64,000 nt of DNA from Vibrio spartinae. GTDB lineage: Bacteria > Pseudomonadota > Gammaproteobacteria > Enterobacterales > Vibrionaceae. Below are positions 41,637 to 51,889 of this stretch, piece by piece. Positions within the stretch are counted from its first letter, which is position 1. Every line of letters starts with the position of its first letter. The notes below the pieces were generated by a model. The model did no database searches. It was not told where the DNA came from and saw only the letters and a program-made list of their open reading frames with translations. The stretch covers positions 983,001 to 1,047,000 of the forward strand of contig NZ_AP024907.1 in NCBI RefSeq assembly GCF_024347135.1, written 5' to 3'. Position numbers and translations under genes: made by a program.

Positions 41637-42545
41637 ATGGTGAATCAAGTAACCATTGCAGAGCAGGGACCGGTGTTTTCAGAAATTGTTCAGGGATACT
41701 GGCGACTGGCAGATTGGCAGATGACCCCTCAGGAGCGGTTGTCTTTCCTAAAGCAGCATGTTGAACTCGGGATTACCACGGTTGATCATGCTGACATTTA
41801 TGGTCAGTACACGTGTGAAAGTCTGTTTGGTGAAGCCTTGGCACTAGACCCGTCGGTACGACAGCATCTTCAGATTGTGACCAAGTGCGACATTCAATTA
41901 TGCGGTGATGCCTTTCCACACCGCCAAATCAATCATTACGATACCGGACGCGCGCATATTCTCCAATCCGTCGATAACTCACTGATGCGTCTCGGGATTG
42001 ATGAAATTGATGTACTATTGATTCATCGTCCTGATGTGTTAATGAATGCCGATGAAGTGGCAGATGTATTTGCGGCATTACATCAGGCCGGGAAAGTAAA
42101 ACACTTCGGTGTGTCTAATTTTTCACCCTCACAATTTGCTTTGTTACAGTCTCGGCTTGATAAACCACTGGTCACCAATCAGGTTGAAATTAATCCGCTG
42201 AATATCGAAGTGGCTCATGATGGTACTTTAGATCAGATGCAAATGCTCAGGACTCGTCCCATGGCTTGGTCGTGTCTGGGGGGCGGTGCCATTTTTAGCG
42301 GTGACAGTGAACAGGCACAGCGTGTTCGCCAGACGCTTGCCGATATTGGCCAAGAAGTGGGGGCTCAAAGTCTTGATCAGGTGATTTATGCTTGGGTCAG
42401 ACGTTTGCCCGCATTACCGATTCCAATCCTTGGTTCCGGAAAGATTGAGCGTGTCAAAGCCGCTGTCGCTGCGCTGGAGATCGAGTTGAGTCGTGAGCAG
42501 TGGTATCGCATTTGGGTTGCATCCAAAGGTCATCCTGTCCCTTAA
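41637..42545 (+). CDS. Aldo/keto reductase (YdhF-like)
   Basis: The 302-residue NADPH-type oxidoreductase carries the usual tetrad: Asp (DHADIYGQY), Tyr, Lys (IVTKCDIQL) and His (VLLIHRPDVLM). It also has KVKHFGVSNFSPSQFALL and a C-terminal cofactor region IPILGSGKIERVKAAVAALE. Similarity is closest to the YdhF group. The substrate is unknown. ATG 41637 follows GGAGG. It is a monocistronic gene between pomB and thiI. Confidence 0.92.
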   Translation: MVNQVTIAEQGPVFSEIVQGYWRLADWQMTPQERLSFLKQHVELGITTVDHADIYGQYTCESLFGEALALDPSVRQHLQIVTKCDIQLCGDAFPHRQINHYDTGRAHILQSVDNSLMRLGIDEIDVLLIHRPDVLMNADEVADVFAALHQAGKVKHFGVSNFSPSQFALLQSRLDKPLVTNQVEINPLNIEVAHDGTLDQMQMLRTRPMAWSCLGGGAIFSGDSEQAQRVRQTLADIGQEVGAQSLDQVIYAWVRRLPALPIPILGSGKIERVKAAVAALEIELSREQWYRIWVASKGHPVP

Positions 42546-42673
42546 ATCGACGGATACACCCTTCGAGTATCAAACGATGGTCACCACACGATGCCAAGAG
42601 ATGAATCAATGGCATTTCGGTGACCCCTTCCCATGAACATTCACCGAGAACCGATTTCAGGAAGAATAGATGT

Positions 42674-42702
42674 TTTCCCTGTTATCGCTTCTCGTGTATA
42701 AT
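42674..42702 (+). promoter_or_regulatory. Likely promoter of thiI
   Basis: A perfect TATAAT lies at 42697-42702 with a weak TTTCCC 17 bases upstream (42674-42679). It is about 95 bases before the thiI start. Confidence 0.5.
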
Positions 42703-42795
42703 TCTGCGCCTTTCATTGCTGTTTGTTTATGCCGTTGACAGCTAGACCGTATGAATCAAGACAGTGACGTTTTAATCTAAGTTGCGAATGATCCT

Positions 42796-44244
42796 ATGAA
42801 ATTTATTGTTAAGCCCCATCCGGAAATTTTTGTTAAAAGTGAATCGGTGCGGAAACGTTTTACCAAAATTCTTGAATGTAATATTCGCAATATTATTAAA
42901 CGCCGGACAGAATCGGTTGCGGTATTTAATCGTCGTGATCATATTGAAGTCACCTCAGAGAGCGATCAATATTATGCAGAAACACTCGAGATTTTGACGC
43001 GAACACCGGGCATTCATCATGTGCTTGAAGTGAAGCAGTCTGATTTCAGTGACCTCCATGATATTTACGAGCAAGTGTTGGCGCACAGTCGCCATCTCAT
43101 TGAAGATAAAACATTTGTGGTCCGCGCGAAAAGACGCGGTCAGCATGACTTTACCTCAATTGAACTGGAACGCTACGTCGGTGGCGGGTTGAATCAAGCG
43201 GTTGAAAGTGCCCGGGTGAAACTCAAAAATCCTGATGTGGTGGTCCGAGTTGAAATTTCCGGTGATAAACTGAACCAAATTATTGCACGTCATCGTGGTT
43301 TGGGCGGGTTTCCGCTCGGTACACAAGAAGATGTGCTGAGTCTGATTTCCGGTGGGTTTGATTCCGGTGTTTCCAGTTATCTGCATATCAAACGCGGTTC
43401 AAAAGTCCATTATTGCTTTTTTAATTTAGGTGGCCCCGCACATGAAATTGGTGTGAAGCAGGTTGCTTATTATTTATGGAATAAGTTTGGGTCGTCGGCC
43501 AAGGTCCGTTTCATTGCCGTTGATTTTGAACCGGTCGTGGCGGAAATTCTGGAAAAAGTTGATGATGGGCAGATGGGCGTGGTTCTCAAACGCATGTTCA
43601 TGCGGGCAGCAGGCATGATCGCTGAGCGGTTTGATATTCAGGCTCTGGTGACGGGTGAAGCGTTAGGACAGGTTTCCAGCCAGACACTGACCAATTTGCG
43701 TCATATTGATGGGGTGACGGAGCGCTTGATTTTACGTCCGCTGATTAACTGGGATAAAGAAGATATTATTAACCTTGCCAGAGATATTGGTACTGAAGAT
43801 TTCGCCAAAACGATGCCGGAATATTGCGGGGTTATTTCTCGTCGTCCGACGGTCAAAGCGGTCCAAGCAAAACTGGAAGTAGAAGAAGCGAAGTTTGATT
43901 TTTCAATTTTAGACCAAGTGATTCACAATGCTCGTCAGATGGATATCCGGAATATCGCTCAGGAAACAGAGCAGCAGGCACCAGAAGTTGAACTGGTTGA
44001 TGCCATTCAAGAAAATGCCGTCGTGTTGGATATCCGTAGCCCGGATGAAGAAGATGAACACCCACTGGTTCTGGAAGGGGTCGAGGTGAAACATCTGCCT
44101 TTCTATAAGCTGGCAACTCAGTTTGGTGATTTAGATCAGTCAAAAATCTATTTACTGTACTGCGCGCGCGGTGTCATGAGCCGTTTGCAAGCGTTATACC
44201 TTAAAGAACAGGGTTTTGAGAATGTGAAGGTTTATCGCCCTTAA
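42796..44244 (+). CDS. thiI: tRNA 4-thiouridine synthase / thiamine thiazole sulfur carrier ThiI
   Basis: ThiI adds sulfur to U8 of tRNA and feeds thiazole synthesis. In 482 residues it has an N-terminal ferredoxin-like part and THUMP domain (about 60-165), a PP-loop ATP pyrophosphatase ([20 protein letters not shown]) and a C-terminal rhodanese domain with active Cys456 in [12 protein letters not shown]. The rhodanese extension is present, as in enterics. ATG 42796 has only a weak ribosome-binding site. A terminator follows. Confidence 0.98.
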   Translation: MKFIVKPHPEIFVKSESVRKRFTKILECNIRNIIKRRTESVAVFNRRDHIEVTSESDQYYAETLEILTRTPGIHHVLEVKQSDFSDLHDIYEQVLAHSRHLIEDKTFVVRAKRRGQHDFTSIELERYVGGGLNQAVESARVKLKNPDVVVRVEISGDKLNQIIARHRGLGGFPLGTQEDVLSLISGGFDSGVSSYLHIKRGSKVHYCFFNLGGPAHEIGVKQVAYYLWNKFGSSAKVRFIAVDFEPVVAEILEKVDDGQMGVVLKRMFMRAAGMIAERFDIQALVTGEALGQVSSQTLTNLRHIDGVTERLILRPLINWDKEDIINLARDIGTEDFAKTMPEYCGVISRRPTVKAVQAKLEVEEAKFDFSILDQVIHNARQMDIRNIAQETEQQAPEVELVDAIQENAVVLDIRSPDEEDEHPLVLEGVEVKHLPFYKLATQFGDLDQSKIYLLYCARGVMSRLQALYLKEQGFENVKVYRP

Positions 44245-44263
44245 AACCGCTTTGCCTGATAAG

Positions 44264-44291
44264 ACCAGCCGCTGACATTTCGGCTGGTTTT
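44264..44291 (+). terminator. Terminator of thiI
   Basis: ACCAGCCG-CTGACATTT-CGGCTGGT followed by seven T. Confidence 0.88.
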
Positions 44292-44363
44292 TTTATTGGG
44301 GCTCATGCCCAGTCACCGGTGGCTGTATTGAGTAAGATCGAGGACATTGCGGATTGGACAGAT

Positions 44364-44565
44364 AAAAATACACCGCCCATCGGAAGGCGGTGTTAAATAT
44401 TTGACAGACAGGTCAAAATAAATACAGGAAGTATGCTTTGTGGCTGGGAGCCACAGAACAAGTGGTGAATCACCACATACTCGAAATACGAGTTTGCAAA
44501 CACAACATCGCAACACAAAGTCTATTGATCCTAAGGAGAATCAAGTCATTCAGACTTGTCTGCGG
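44364..44565 (-). ncRNA. gcvB: GcvB small regulatory RNA
   Basis: The minus strand, divergent from gcvA, holds all GcvB landmarks: a 5' hairpin AAGTCTGAATGACTT; the G/U-rich R1 seed (complement of 44492-44520) containing TTGCGATGTTGTGTTTGC; three perfect hairpins (ACTCG/CGAGT, GTGGTG/CACCAC, TGTGGCT/AGCCACA); the R2 element ATACTTCCTGTAT; the CCTGTCTGTC block; and a terminator ACACCGCC-N8-GGCGGTGT with a T-rich tail. A promoter TTGTTT-N17-TATATT (the -10 is 44571-44576) places the start near 44565. GcvB is an Hfq-bound repressor of amino-acid and peptide transporter mRNAs. It is induced by GcvA. Confidence 0.93.
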
Positions 44566-44659
44566 CAGAAAATATAGAGTTTTTCTGGCGGGTAAACAAT
44601 GGACAAATTATAATGATTCACATAAAAAAAACTAATCCCATCCGGTTAAGGATTATTGT

Positions 44660-45670
44660 GTGAACAAAAGGTTGCCACCGCTGAATGCTTTGCGGGTTTT
44701 TGAGTCCGCAGCACGTCATTTAAGCTTCACTCAAGCTGCGGAAGAGTTATATGTCACTCAGGCCGCGGTAAGCCATCAAATCAAGTCGTTAGAAGAATTT
44801 CTCGGGTTGAAGCTATTTATCCGAAGAAATCGCTCTCTTTTGTTAACAGAAGAGGGACAAAGTTATTTTTTTGAAATTAAAGATATTTTTACAGCCATTC
44901 AAGAATCGACGAACAAGCTTCTATCCCGGAGTGAAAAGGGGACATTAACTATCAGCTTGCCACCGAGTTTTGCCATCCAATGGCTGGTTCCTCGTCTGGC
45001 TGACTTCAATCAACAGCAACCGGATATCGATGTTCGGATAAAAGCAGTTGATAGAGAAGAAGGCTCTTTAGTCGATGATGTTGATGTTGCGATTTATTAC
45101 GGCAAAGGGCTGTGGCCGGGCTTAAGAACCGATAAACTTTATCAGGAGTTTTTGATCCCGCTTTGTTCGCCATTATTGCTGGCACAAGGGAAACCACTTC
45201 ATTCTCTGGAAGATTTATCTCATCATACGTTGTTGCATGATACCTCCCGACAGGATTGGAATACTTTTGCCCGGGAAAATCATTTATCAGGTATTGCCGT
45301 TGAGTATGGTCCGATTTTTAGCCACTCAACCATGGTATTACAGGCCGCAGCGCATGGTCAGGGCATTGCGCTGGGCAATAATGTGTTGGCACAGCCTGAA
45401 ATTGAGGCCGGGAGACTGGTGCCATTATTTGATAAAGTGCTGATGACAGATAACGCTTTTTATCTGGTTTGTCATGAAAAACAGGCGAATACCGGACGTA
45501 TTGCCACATTTCGCAACTGGATGTTGAATCGAGCCAGACGGGAGCAAGAGGTGATTTTGGATGAGAACTATGCCAGCGAGTCAAAATATACCAGTGAGTC
45601 AAAATATGTCAGTGAGTCAAAATATAGCAGCGAGTCAGGGCATGATAGCCAACGAATACCAACCCGGTAG
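44660..45670 (+). CDS. gcvA: LysR-family glycine cleavage regulator GcvA, with a repeat-encoded C-terminal tail
   Basis: The start MNKRLPPLNALRVFESAARH and the HTH (SFTQAAEELYVTQAAVSHQI) are nearly those of Escherichia coli GcvA, which activates gcvTHP and the divergent gcvB. The GTG at 44660 is used. The protein has 336 residues versus about 305 in relatives. The surplus is a Ser/Glu/Tyr/Lys-rich tail (YASESKYTSESKYVSESKYS) encoded by 18-bp tandem repeats. The last 109 bases lie inside the longest open frame of the next gene. Confidence 0.93.
   Translation: MNKRLPPLNALRVFESAARHLSFTQAAEELYVTQAAVSHQIKSLEEFLGLKLFIRRNRSLLLTEEGQSYFFEIKDIFTAIQESTNKLLSRSEKGTLTISLPPSFAIQWLVPRLADFNQQQPDIDVRIKAVDREEGSLVDDVDVAIYYGKGLWPGLRTDKLYQEFLIPLCSPLLLAQGKPLHSLEDLSHHTLLHDTSRQDWNTFARENHLSGIAVEYGPIFSHSTMVLQAAAHGQGIALGNNVLAQPEIEAGRLVPLFDKVLMTDNAFYLVCHEKQANTGRIATFRNWMLNRARREQEVILDENYASESKYTSESKYVSESKYSSESGHDSQRIPTR
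45575..45646 (+). repeat. 18-bp tandem repeats at the gcvA 3' end
   Basis: Four units AGYGAGTCAAAATATRYC-like (45575-45592, 45593-45610, 45611-45628, and a diverged 45629-45646) lie head to tail. The period keeps both overlapping frames open: one reads SESKYx repeats, the other SQNxxA/V repeats. Confidence 0.88.
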
Positions 45671-46292
45671 TGAATATGTACAGTTTAACGGGCCAAGCGA
45701 TGGGCCGGTGTTTATTTTTGCCCATGGTGCCGGTGCTGATATGACGCATGGGTTTATGGAGAATATCGCGTGTGGATTGGCCGCAACAGGGATTCGTGTG
45801 ATTCGCTTTAATTTTCCTTACATGATTCGCCGAGCGCTGGAAGCGAGGAAGTTTCCGCCGGATCGTGCACCGAAACTGATTGCTGCTTTTGAGTCGGTCA
45901 TACAATACTATGCGGCTCAACCTGTGGTAATTGGGGGGAAATCCATGGGCGGGCGTATGGCGAGTCTGCTCACCCAGCACCATCAGGTCAAAGGCATTGC
46001 CTGCTTAGGTTTCCCGTTTCATCCTCCGGGAAAGCCAGAGAAGCAGAAGGGAGAGCATTTAGCAACGTGTGAAAAGCCGTGTCTGATTTTACAAGGAGAG
46101 CGGGACACGTTTGGTTACCGTGAGGAAGTGATGGCGATGGCGTTGAGTCCGCAAGTTCAGGTGGTATATGTTCCTGATGGCGACCATAGCTTTAAGCCTC
46201 GCAAACGTTCAGGTCATACCGAGCAAGACAATATGGCCTTGGTGGTGGAACAATTAAGTGAGTTTATTTGGAGCACTCATGATGAAAAGTAA
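45642..46292 (+). CDS. Alpha/beta hydrolase of the KANL3/Tex30-like family
   Basis: This hydrolase has about 216 residues from ATG 45642. It has an oxyanion region VFIFAHGAGADMTHGF, the nucleophile motif GGKSMGGRMAS, an acid region LILQGERDTFGY and a catalytic His in VYVPDGDHSFKPRKRSG. The substrate is unknown. The open frame continues upstream through the gcvA repeats to 45561, with in-frame ATGs at 45561 and 45606; no start has a clear ribosome-binding site. It overlaps ygdD by 14 bases, so gcvA, the hydrolase, ygdD and rlmM look like one operon. Confidence 0.85.
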   Translation: MIANEYQPGSEYVQFNGPSDGPVFIFAHGAGADMTHGFMENIACGLAATGIRVIRFNFPYMIRRALEARKFPPDRAPKLIAAFESVIQYYAAQPVVIGGKSMGGRMASLLTQHHQVKGIACLGFPFHPPGKPEKQKGEHLATCEKPCLILQGERDTFGYREEVMAMALSPQVQVVYVPDGDHSFKPRKRSGHTEQDNMALVVEQLSEFIWSTHDEK

Positions 46293-46680
46293 ATTGCTAT
46301 TTCTTTTTGCTGCCTGTTTTGGGGTATTTGGGGTAGGGCTGGGGGCTTTTGCTTCCCACGGTTTAAAAACAGTTTTATCGCCGAATTTACTCGGAGTCTT
46401 TGAAGTTGGCGTTCGTTATCAGTTTATTCACACCCTGGCCTTATTGGGATGCGGCGTGATGATACGACTTTCATTGCACCAAACGGTGCAGAAATATTTT
46501 TATCGGGCTGGAATCTGTTTTATTATCGGCATCTTTTGCTTTAGCGGCAGCCTGTACGCATTAGCGCTGACCGGGGTGAAATGGTTTGGTCCCATTACAC
46601 CTTTCGGGGGCGTCTGCTTTATGCTTGGATGGGTGCTGATGTTTGTCGCTGCATGGAATATGAAAGAGGTGGATCAGTGA
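46279..46680 (+). CDS. ygdD: DUF423 family membrane protein YgdD
   Basis: The 133-residue protein has four hydrophobic helices. It starts [20 protein letters not shown] with [14 protein letters not shown] sequence ([14 protein letters not shown]), diagnostic of DUF423. The function is unknown. ATG 46279 follows GGAG; a GTG at 46258 is in frame. It is between gcvA and rlmM as in Escherichia coli and overlaps rlmM by GTGA. Confidence 0.92.
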   Translation: MMKSKLLFLFAACFGVFGVGLGAFASHGLKTVLSPNLLGVFEVGVRYQFIHTLALLGCGVMIRLSLHQTVQKYFYRAGICFIIGIFCFSGSLYALALTGVKWFGPITPFGGVCFMLGWVLMFVAAWNMKEVDQ

Positions 46681-47768
46681 AGCAGGTCATGCTCTATTGC
46701 CGTGCCGGTTTTGAGAAAGAATGTGCCGGAGAAATTCAGGACAAAGCAAGTCGAATCGAAGTGTTTGGCTTTCCGCGGTTGAAATATCAAACCGGATATG
46801 TGCTATTTGAATGTTATCAGGATGGTGACGCCGATAAGCTGATTCGAGAGATCGACTTTCAGAGCCTGATTTTTGCGCGTCAGATTTTTGCAGTGTGTGT
46901 GATGTGTGAATCTTTACCAAAAGATGATCGAATCTCTCCGATTCTTCAGTCACTGGGTGACCTTGAAGGGGTGCCTCGCTGTGGTGATCTGCGGGTCGAA
47001 ACCCCCGATACCAATGAAGCCAAAGAGTTGCTGAAATTTTGCCGTAAATTTACGGTACCGCTGCGCCAAGCATTGCGGGGGAAAGGCATTCTGTTTGGCA
47101 AAGACGAGCCGAAGAAACCGGTGCTGCATGTCTGTTTTGTCGCGCCCGGTCATTGCTACATCGGCTATTCCTATACCAATAATAACTCATCGTTTTTTAT
47201 GGGAATTCCACGCTTGAAATTTCCAGCGGATGCACCGAGTCGTTCAACCCTGAAACTGGAAGAAGCATTTCATGTGTTTATTCCCCGCTCGGAATGGGAT
47301 GAACGTTTAGCTTCAGGAATGTGGGCGGTTGATCTGGGGGCGTGTCCCGGCGGATGGACTTATCAGTTGGTGCAACGCTCGATGTTTGTTCACGCAGTTG
47401 ATAATGGCATGATGGCGGATAGTCTGATGGACACCGGTCAGGTCAAACATCATATGGAAGATGGTTTCAAATTTGAGCCGGCGCGTAAAAATGTCACTTG
47501 GTTAGTGTGTGATATGGTCGAGAAGCCGGCTCGCGTCGCACAACTTATGGGAGAATGGCTGATCCGCGGATGGGCGAAAGAGGCGCTGTTTAATCTGAAA
47601 TTGCCGATGAAGGGACGTTATGACGAAGTGTTGCAGGACATCGATAACCTGAAACATTTTCTGAAGGATAACCACGTCAACTTCCGGTTACAGGCCAAGC
47701 ATCTTTATCATGACCGCGAAGAAATTACCGTACATGTCCGGAGCTTGTCCTATATTTCTCCTCACTGA
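46677..47768 (+). CDS. rlmM: 23S rRNA (cytidine-2498-2'-O)-methyltransferase RlmM
   Basis: The 363-residue protein from GTG 46677, which overlaps the ygdD stop and follows GAGGTGG, matches the family start. The N-terminal THUMP-like region ([20 protein letters not shown]) precedes the FtsJ-type methyltransferase domain with the SAM motif [19 protein letters not shown] and catalytic Lys and Asp residues. The frame upstream to 46581 lies inside ygdD and is not used. Confidence 0.96.
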   Translation: MKQVMLYCRAGFEKECAGEIQDKASRIEVFGFPRLKYQTGYVLFECYQDGDADKLIREIDFQSLIFARQIFAVCVMCESLPKDDRISPILQSLGDLEGVPRCGDLRVETPDTNEAKELLKFCRKFTVPLRQALRGKGILFGKDEPKKPVLHVCFVAPGHCYIGYSYTNNNSSFFMGIPRLKFPADAPSRSTLKLEEAFHVFIPRSEWDERLASGMWAVDLGACPGGWTYQLVQRSMFVHAVDNGMMADSLMDTGQVKHHMEDGFKFEPARKNVTWLVCDMVEKPARVAQLMGEWLIRGWAKEALFNLKLPMKGRYDEVLQDIDNLKHFLKDNHVNFRLQAKHLYHDREEITVHVRSLSYISPH

Positions 47769-47808
47769 GAGTCGCTGTCTGCTTTTGAGGTGCTCGGGGG
47801 CGTGTCTG

Positions 47809-48591
47809 TTATGACACGCTCTCCGGTGGCTGAAAGCGGATATCCTGCAAATTGAATCCCAACTGGATATCGGTTTTGAGGGTTGCGACTGCTTTGCACT
47901 GACGTGCTAATTCAATATGTTCTGTGAGTTTTTTCTGATATTTCTTCGGCAGCTCTGTACTTTGATAGGCCTGTTCAATATCGCTAAACTGATTGAGAAT
48001 TTCCTTCGCAGCCTTTGGGCCAATCCCCGGAACCCCGCTGACTTGACTGGAATGAATGCCAGTGAGGGCCCAATAGTCACAAAGTTGTTCGGGGTGAACC
48101 CCAAATTCTTGGGTGATAAATTCTTGATCTAACCATCGATGCTGAAAATAATCCCGAATCCTCAACGTCGGAGAGAGCAACTGACAGTAGCCCTTGTCGG
48201 TTGAAATGATCGTCACTTGTTCCTGATGACTGGCGACTTTGGTGGCTAGCGTGGCAACCAGATCATCGGCTTCGTCTCCACTGGAGAGAAGAGAGTCAAT
48301 ACCGATTTCCCACCATGCTTGTTGAATAGTATCCATATTTTGTCTCAGCGCATCGGGCATCGGTTGCCGTTTTTCTTTATAGTGGGGCAGTCGTTCTGCA
48401 CGCCAACCTCGATCTTCAGAATCATGATCAAACACGGCAATGATATGCGAGGGAGAGGTCTCTTGAATAATTTTGGCTAAAGTCCGGCTGGTTGTTTGGC
48501 ACGTTCTTTCAATATCTTCAGCATTCGGTTGTGCTGAGTGAACGCGGCGAATCAGATTCAGTGCGTCGATAATGACAAGGTGTAGAGACAT
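47809..48591 (-). CDS. xni: Flap endonuclease Xni
   Basis: The 260-residue protein resembles the 5'-nuclease domain of DNA polymerase I: N-terminal LVIIDALNLIRRVHSAQ, DHDSEDRGWR and the metal cluster in DEADDLVATLATKV, followed by a helix-hairpin-helix GVPGIGPKAAKEILNQF. It converges on rlmM and lies 82 bases downstream of ppnN on the same strand. Confidence 0.94.
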   Translation of the reverse strand: MSLHLVIIDALNLIRRVHSAQPNAEDIERTCQTTSRTLAKIIQETSPSHIIAVFDHDSEDRGWRAERLPHYKEKRQPMPDALRQNMDTIQQAWWEIGIDSLLSSGDEADDLVATLATKVASHQEQVTIISTDKGYCQLLSPTLRIRDYFQHRWLDQEFITQEFGVHPEQLCDYWALTGIHSSQVSGVPGIGPKAAKEILNQFSDIEQAYQSTELPKKYQKKLTEHIELARQCKAVATLKTDIQLGFNLQDIRFQPPESVS

Positions 48592-48673
48592 TCGCGTTCT
48601 TCACTTAGGGGCGTATTAGAATAAGGGCCGTGGCCCTCATTCTAATGGATAATGGTGTATTCGGGCAACCCTG

Positions 48674-50038
48674 CTACTTGTTGGCAATTTTATAGCAGGG
48701 TTCATAAGCCTGTCCGCCGGGCAGTTTCATGCGGTTTTGTTTGACGAAGTCTTTCAAGAGCTTGTCCATTTTTTGCATGATAGCCGGCTCTCCATCGATG
48801 ATGAAAGGACCATGTTGTTCGATTTCCCGAATGCCTTCCGCTTTGACATTTCCTGTCACAATACCTGAAAACGCCTTGCGTAGGTTCGCTGCAAGCACTT
48901 CCGGTTTCTGGTTCATGTGAAGATCAAGATTCGCCATTGCATGATGATTTGGCACAAATGGTAACTGAAACTCTGGATCGATTTTGAGTGACCAGTTGAA
49001 ACTGTAAGCATCACCATGCGCTTTTCTGAACTGGCGGACAACCGGCATTGACTCATTCATTTTGCGCGCGACTCTCGCGGGATCATCAATGATAATTTGA
49101 TAGTGTTTGCGAGCCGCTTCTCCCAACGTTTCACTAATAAATTGATCGATTGAGTTAAAATAGTCTTCACTACCTTTCGGGCCGGTCAGAATAATCGGTA
49201 GGGGTTGTTCGGCATTATCCGGATGCATCATGATACCGAGAATATATAACAGTTCTTCAGCCGTACCGGGACCTCCGGGGAAAATCACAATCCCGTGCGC
49301 CATGCGGACAAATGCTTCCAGACGTTTTTCGATGTCTGGCATGATGATCAGCTCGTTAACGATCGGATTTGGTGGCTCGGCCGCGATGATTGAAGGTTCG
49401 GTCAGGCCAATATAGCGTGCATTTTTATAACGTTGTTTCGCATGGCCGATTGCCGCCCCTTTCATCGGACCTTCCATAGCTCCCGGGCCACAACCCGTAC
49501 AGATATTGAGCTCGCGTAGTCCGAGTTCATTACCAACTTCCCGGGTATATTGGTATTCAACCGGGTTGATTGAATGACCGCCCCAGCAGACTACGAGGTT
49601 TGGCGTCAGTCCCGGCACGAGTGTCCGAGCATTACGTAAGATATCGAACACTAAATTGGTGTTATAGACCGAATCGACCTGATGATAGCGTTTGCTGTCT
49701 GCGACATGCATGTTGACATAAACAATATCCCGTAATACAGAACAAAGGTGCTCTTGAATTCCTTTGATGATTTCGCCATCAACGAAGGCATGTTCAGGTG
49801 GTTCGATAAGTTCTAGTTTGATGCCCCGTTCCCGTCTGAGGACGTTGACATCAAAGTTCTGATATTTATCCAAGAGCTCTTTAGAGCTGTCGGTGTGACT
49901 GCCAGAATTCAAGACAGCAAGTGTACAGTTTCTGTAAAGTTGGTATAGATCCCCACTGGATGCGGTTTTCTTCAGGCGTTCAACTTCAATCTGCGAGAGC
50001 AGATCCATACTTCCGGTCGGGCTGATATGAGTAATCAT
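48674..50038 (-). CDS. ppnN: Nucleotide 5'-monophosphate nucleosidase PpnN
   Basis: The 454-residue protein of the LOG family cleaves purine and pyrimidine nucleotides to base and ribose-5-phosphate; in Escherichia coli it is stimulated by (p)ppGpp. The LOG motif is [20 protein letters not shown] and the second motif [20 protein letters not shown]. The N- and C-terminal extensions specific to PpnN are present. The start [20 protein letters not shown] follows AGGAGG. Confidence 0.95.
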   Translation of the reverse strand: MITHISPTGSMDLLSQIEVERLKKTASSGDLYQLYRNCTLAVLNSGSHTDSSKELLDKYQNFDVNVLRRERGIKLELIEPPEHAFVDGEIIKGIQEHLCSVLRDIVYVNMHVADSKRYHQVDSVYNTNLVFDILRNARTLVPGLTPNLVVCWGGHSINPVEYQYTREVGNELGLRELNICTGCGPGAMEGPMKGAAIGHAKQRYKNARYIGLTEPSIIAAEPPNPIVNELIIMPDIEKRLEAFVRMAHGIVIFPGGPGTAEELLYILGIMMHPDNAEQPLPIILTGPKGSEDYFNSIDQFISETLGEAARKHYQIIIDDPARVARKMNESMPVVRQFRKAHGDAYSFNWSLKIDPEFQLPFVPNHHAMANLDLHMNQKPEVLAANLRKAFSGIVTGNVKAEGIREIEQHGPFIIDGEPAIMQKMDKLLKDFVKQNRMKLPGGQAYEPCYKIANK

Positions 50039-50256
50039 GAATGCCTCCTTGATAATAAGTACGGGATAATATGTTTTTCTAATATGTTGAGGCTAATGAT
50101 AAATAGATAGAATAACTGTATGATTTTACAGTAACAATCTAGTCCGTAGATGATCAACTAGTGAACTGAAATAGTTTAATGGTGTGACTCGTATCACGCT
50201 ATTGGGTTAATTTGATTAAAAAATACGCATTTCTGATGCGATTGTGCTTCAACGCC

Positions 50257-51558
50257 TTATTGCCAACTCACTTGGTTTGAACCGGCTTTTTTTGCTGTTT
50301 GCAATGCATGATAAACCTGTTCTACGAGCTCTTCCGGGGTATTTCCTTCTTGAAATGCAACGCTGGCAGCACTGAGTGTAATGGTGAGGTGTTTATCTTT
50401 AAATTTGAAAGGAAGCCGCTCGACTTGACGTAAAATGGTTTGCATGAGCAAATAGCTTTCCTGTTCGGCACGATCCGGCATGATGATCATGAATTCTTCA
50501 CCGCCAAAGCGAGCAACTGTATCGGTTTCGGACAGTTCTTTTTGAATCGTTTTGGCAATGATTTTCAGGGCTTTATCACCTGCTGAGTAACCAAAGTTTT
50601 TGTTCAGTGATTTAAAGTTATCGATATCGAGTAACACCACGCGCAGGGGATGTTGGCTTTTGATCCAACGATGATATTCTAATTCCAGGCGGTTATGGAA
50701 AGCTGCTCGGTTATACACTTTGGTTAATGGGTCTTGCTGCACTCTCTGCGCTTGATCTTCAAGTCGGCAGCGATAGTCTTGGGTTGATTCATACAGTGAC
50801 TCGGCCTGATTGCGCGTGTACGCCATCCGTTCAATTAATGCTTTTTCACGCTGCTCTGCGTGCGTGAGTCGTTCTGATAAAGCGGTCAACTGAGTCAGTA
50901 ATGGGGTTAAACCGGATTTGAGTGAAGCATAATCTTGTTCTTCTTTGAGGATCTTATGACTTTGAGCCATCAGCGTGTTGAACTCTAGATTCATTTCCTG
51001 ACGGTGTGACAGGTAACTCTGACTTTGTTGAATACTCTGTTTGGTACTTTTAAGATGCATCGTCAAAGAACTATTGATCTGCTCAAGGAATTGTTCTGAT
51101 TTCTTACGCTCATAGGTTGTTCCCTCAACGACCAGACGCAGCACTTCCAGCGTCAGCTCCAGCAATGTATCGGGCGTCACGCCGACCAATAACTTGGCGC
51201 GAATATCCATCAGCACCTCTCCGGATTCGCCTTCAAAATCCAGCTCGGTGATCAGTGTTTGCAGTTCATCGGATAACTTTTTGTGCAGGGCTTGTTCTGC
51301 CGTATGACTCATCGCATTTGCACGTTGGGGATTCGTTGCAATAATTTTGACCGAGCGCTCATAAAGCCCCAGCAATTTTACCGCCTGCTCTGATTTTGGC
51401 GATGGATGAATGGAAGATACATTCAGTAGATCGCGAAGGTCTCGTTTTACCTTTGAAGGCAAACCGGGAATTCTTAACAAAGTCTCTCCGCCATGACGAA
51501 TGTGGCGTTCAAGATTGGTCATTGGTTTTTCCATAGTCAACGTTTGTTGTTTCAGCAT
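50257..51558 (-). CDS. Diguanylate cyclase with helical N-terminal region
   Basis: The protein has 433 residues from the ATG at 51558, or 421 from 51522 (better ribosome-binding site). About 260 N-terminal residues are helical and coiled coil with no membrane segment. The GGDEF domain follows (PLTKVYNRAAFHNRLELEYH). The active motif is intact as VARFGGEEFMIIMP, so c-di-GMP synthesis is expected. The RxxD inhibitory site five residues before the motif is replaced by SETD, which would remove product inhibition. The input signal is unknown. It is the upstream neighbour of ppnN but is separated from it by 218 bases. Confidence 0.92.
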   Translation of the reverse strand: MLKQQTLTMEKPMTNLERHIRHGGETLLRIPGLPSKVKRDLRDLLNVSSIHPSPKSEQAVKLLGLYERSVKIIATNPQRANAMSHTAEQALHKKLSDELQTLITELDFEGESGEVLMDIRAKLLVGVTPDTLLELTLEVLRLVVEGTTYERKKSEQFLEQINSSLTMHLKSTKQSIQQSQSYLSHRQEMNLEFNTLMAQSHKILKEEQDYASLKSGLTPLLTQLTALSERLTHAEQREKALIERMAYTRNQAESLYESTQDYRCRLEDQAQRVQQDPLTKVYNRAAFHNRLELEYHRWIKSQHPLRVVLLDIDNFKSLNKNFGYSAGDKALKIIAKTIQKELSETDTVARFGGEEFMIIMPDRAEQESYLLMQTILRQVERLPFKFKDKHLTITLSAASVAFQEGNTPEELVEQVYHALQTAKKAGSNQVSWQ

Positions 51559-51889
51559 GTTTCAATCACAGCAAATTCAGGGGAAATCTGTATATTAAAT
51601 ATTAACGTTTTATTATTTTGTTCGTTGTTGCCAACGTAATCACGGGTCATTTGGCGTGTCATTGTCATGTTCACAGATGACAGAAAAATGATACATCGTT
51701 TCAATACACGATATTCTTTCTCTCAGATTTGACCCGAAGTTGCTTTGCGTGTCAAACGAACTTTATTGAGTTGGGAGCTGAACGGGTATCAGACAAGGGG
51801 GATGAGAATGGGCTCGCCTGTATGAACGAATGGATAAGCCCTTATTCTATCAGTGAAATTCATCCGCGAAAGCATGGCTGAGACCGTAT
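51559..51889. other. Gene-free stretch between the diguanylate cyclase and TPR-protein genes
   Basis: About 330 bases with no gene-like frame. It must contain the end of the TPR-protein transcript and the promoter of the cyclase gene (both minus strand). I see no T-tract terminator. Confidence 0.5.

Noticed and set aside
44313..44516. 67-codon minus-strand frame upstream of gcvA
   Set aside because: It is contained in the GcvB RNA, whose hairpins and seed regions account for the sequence.
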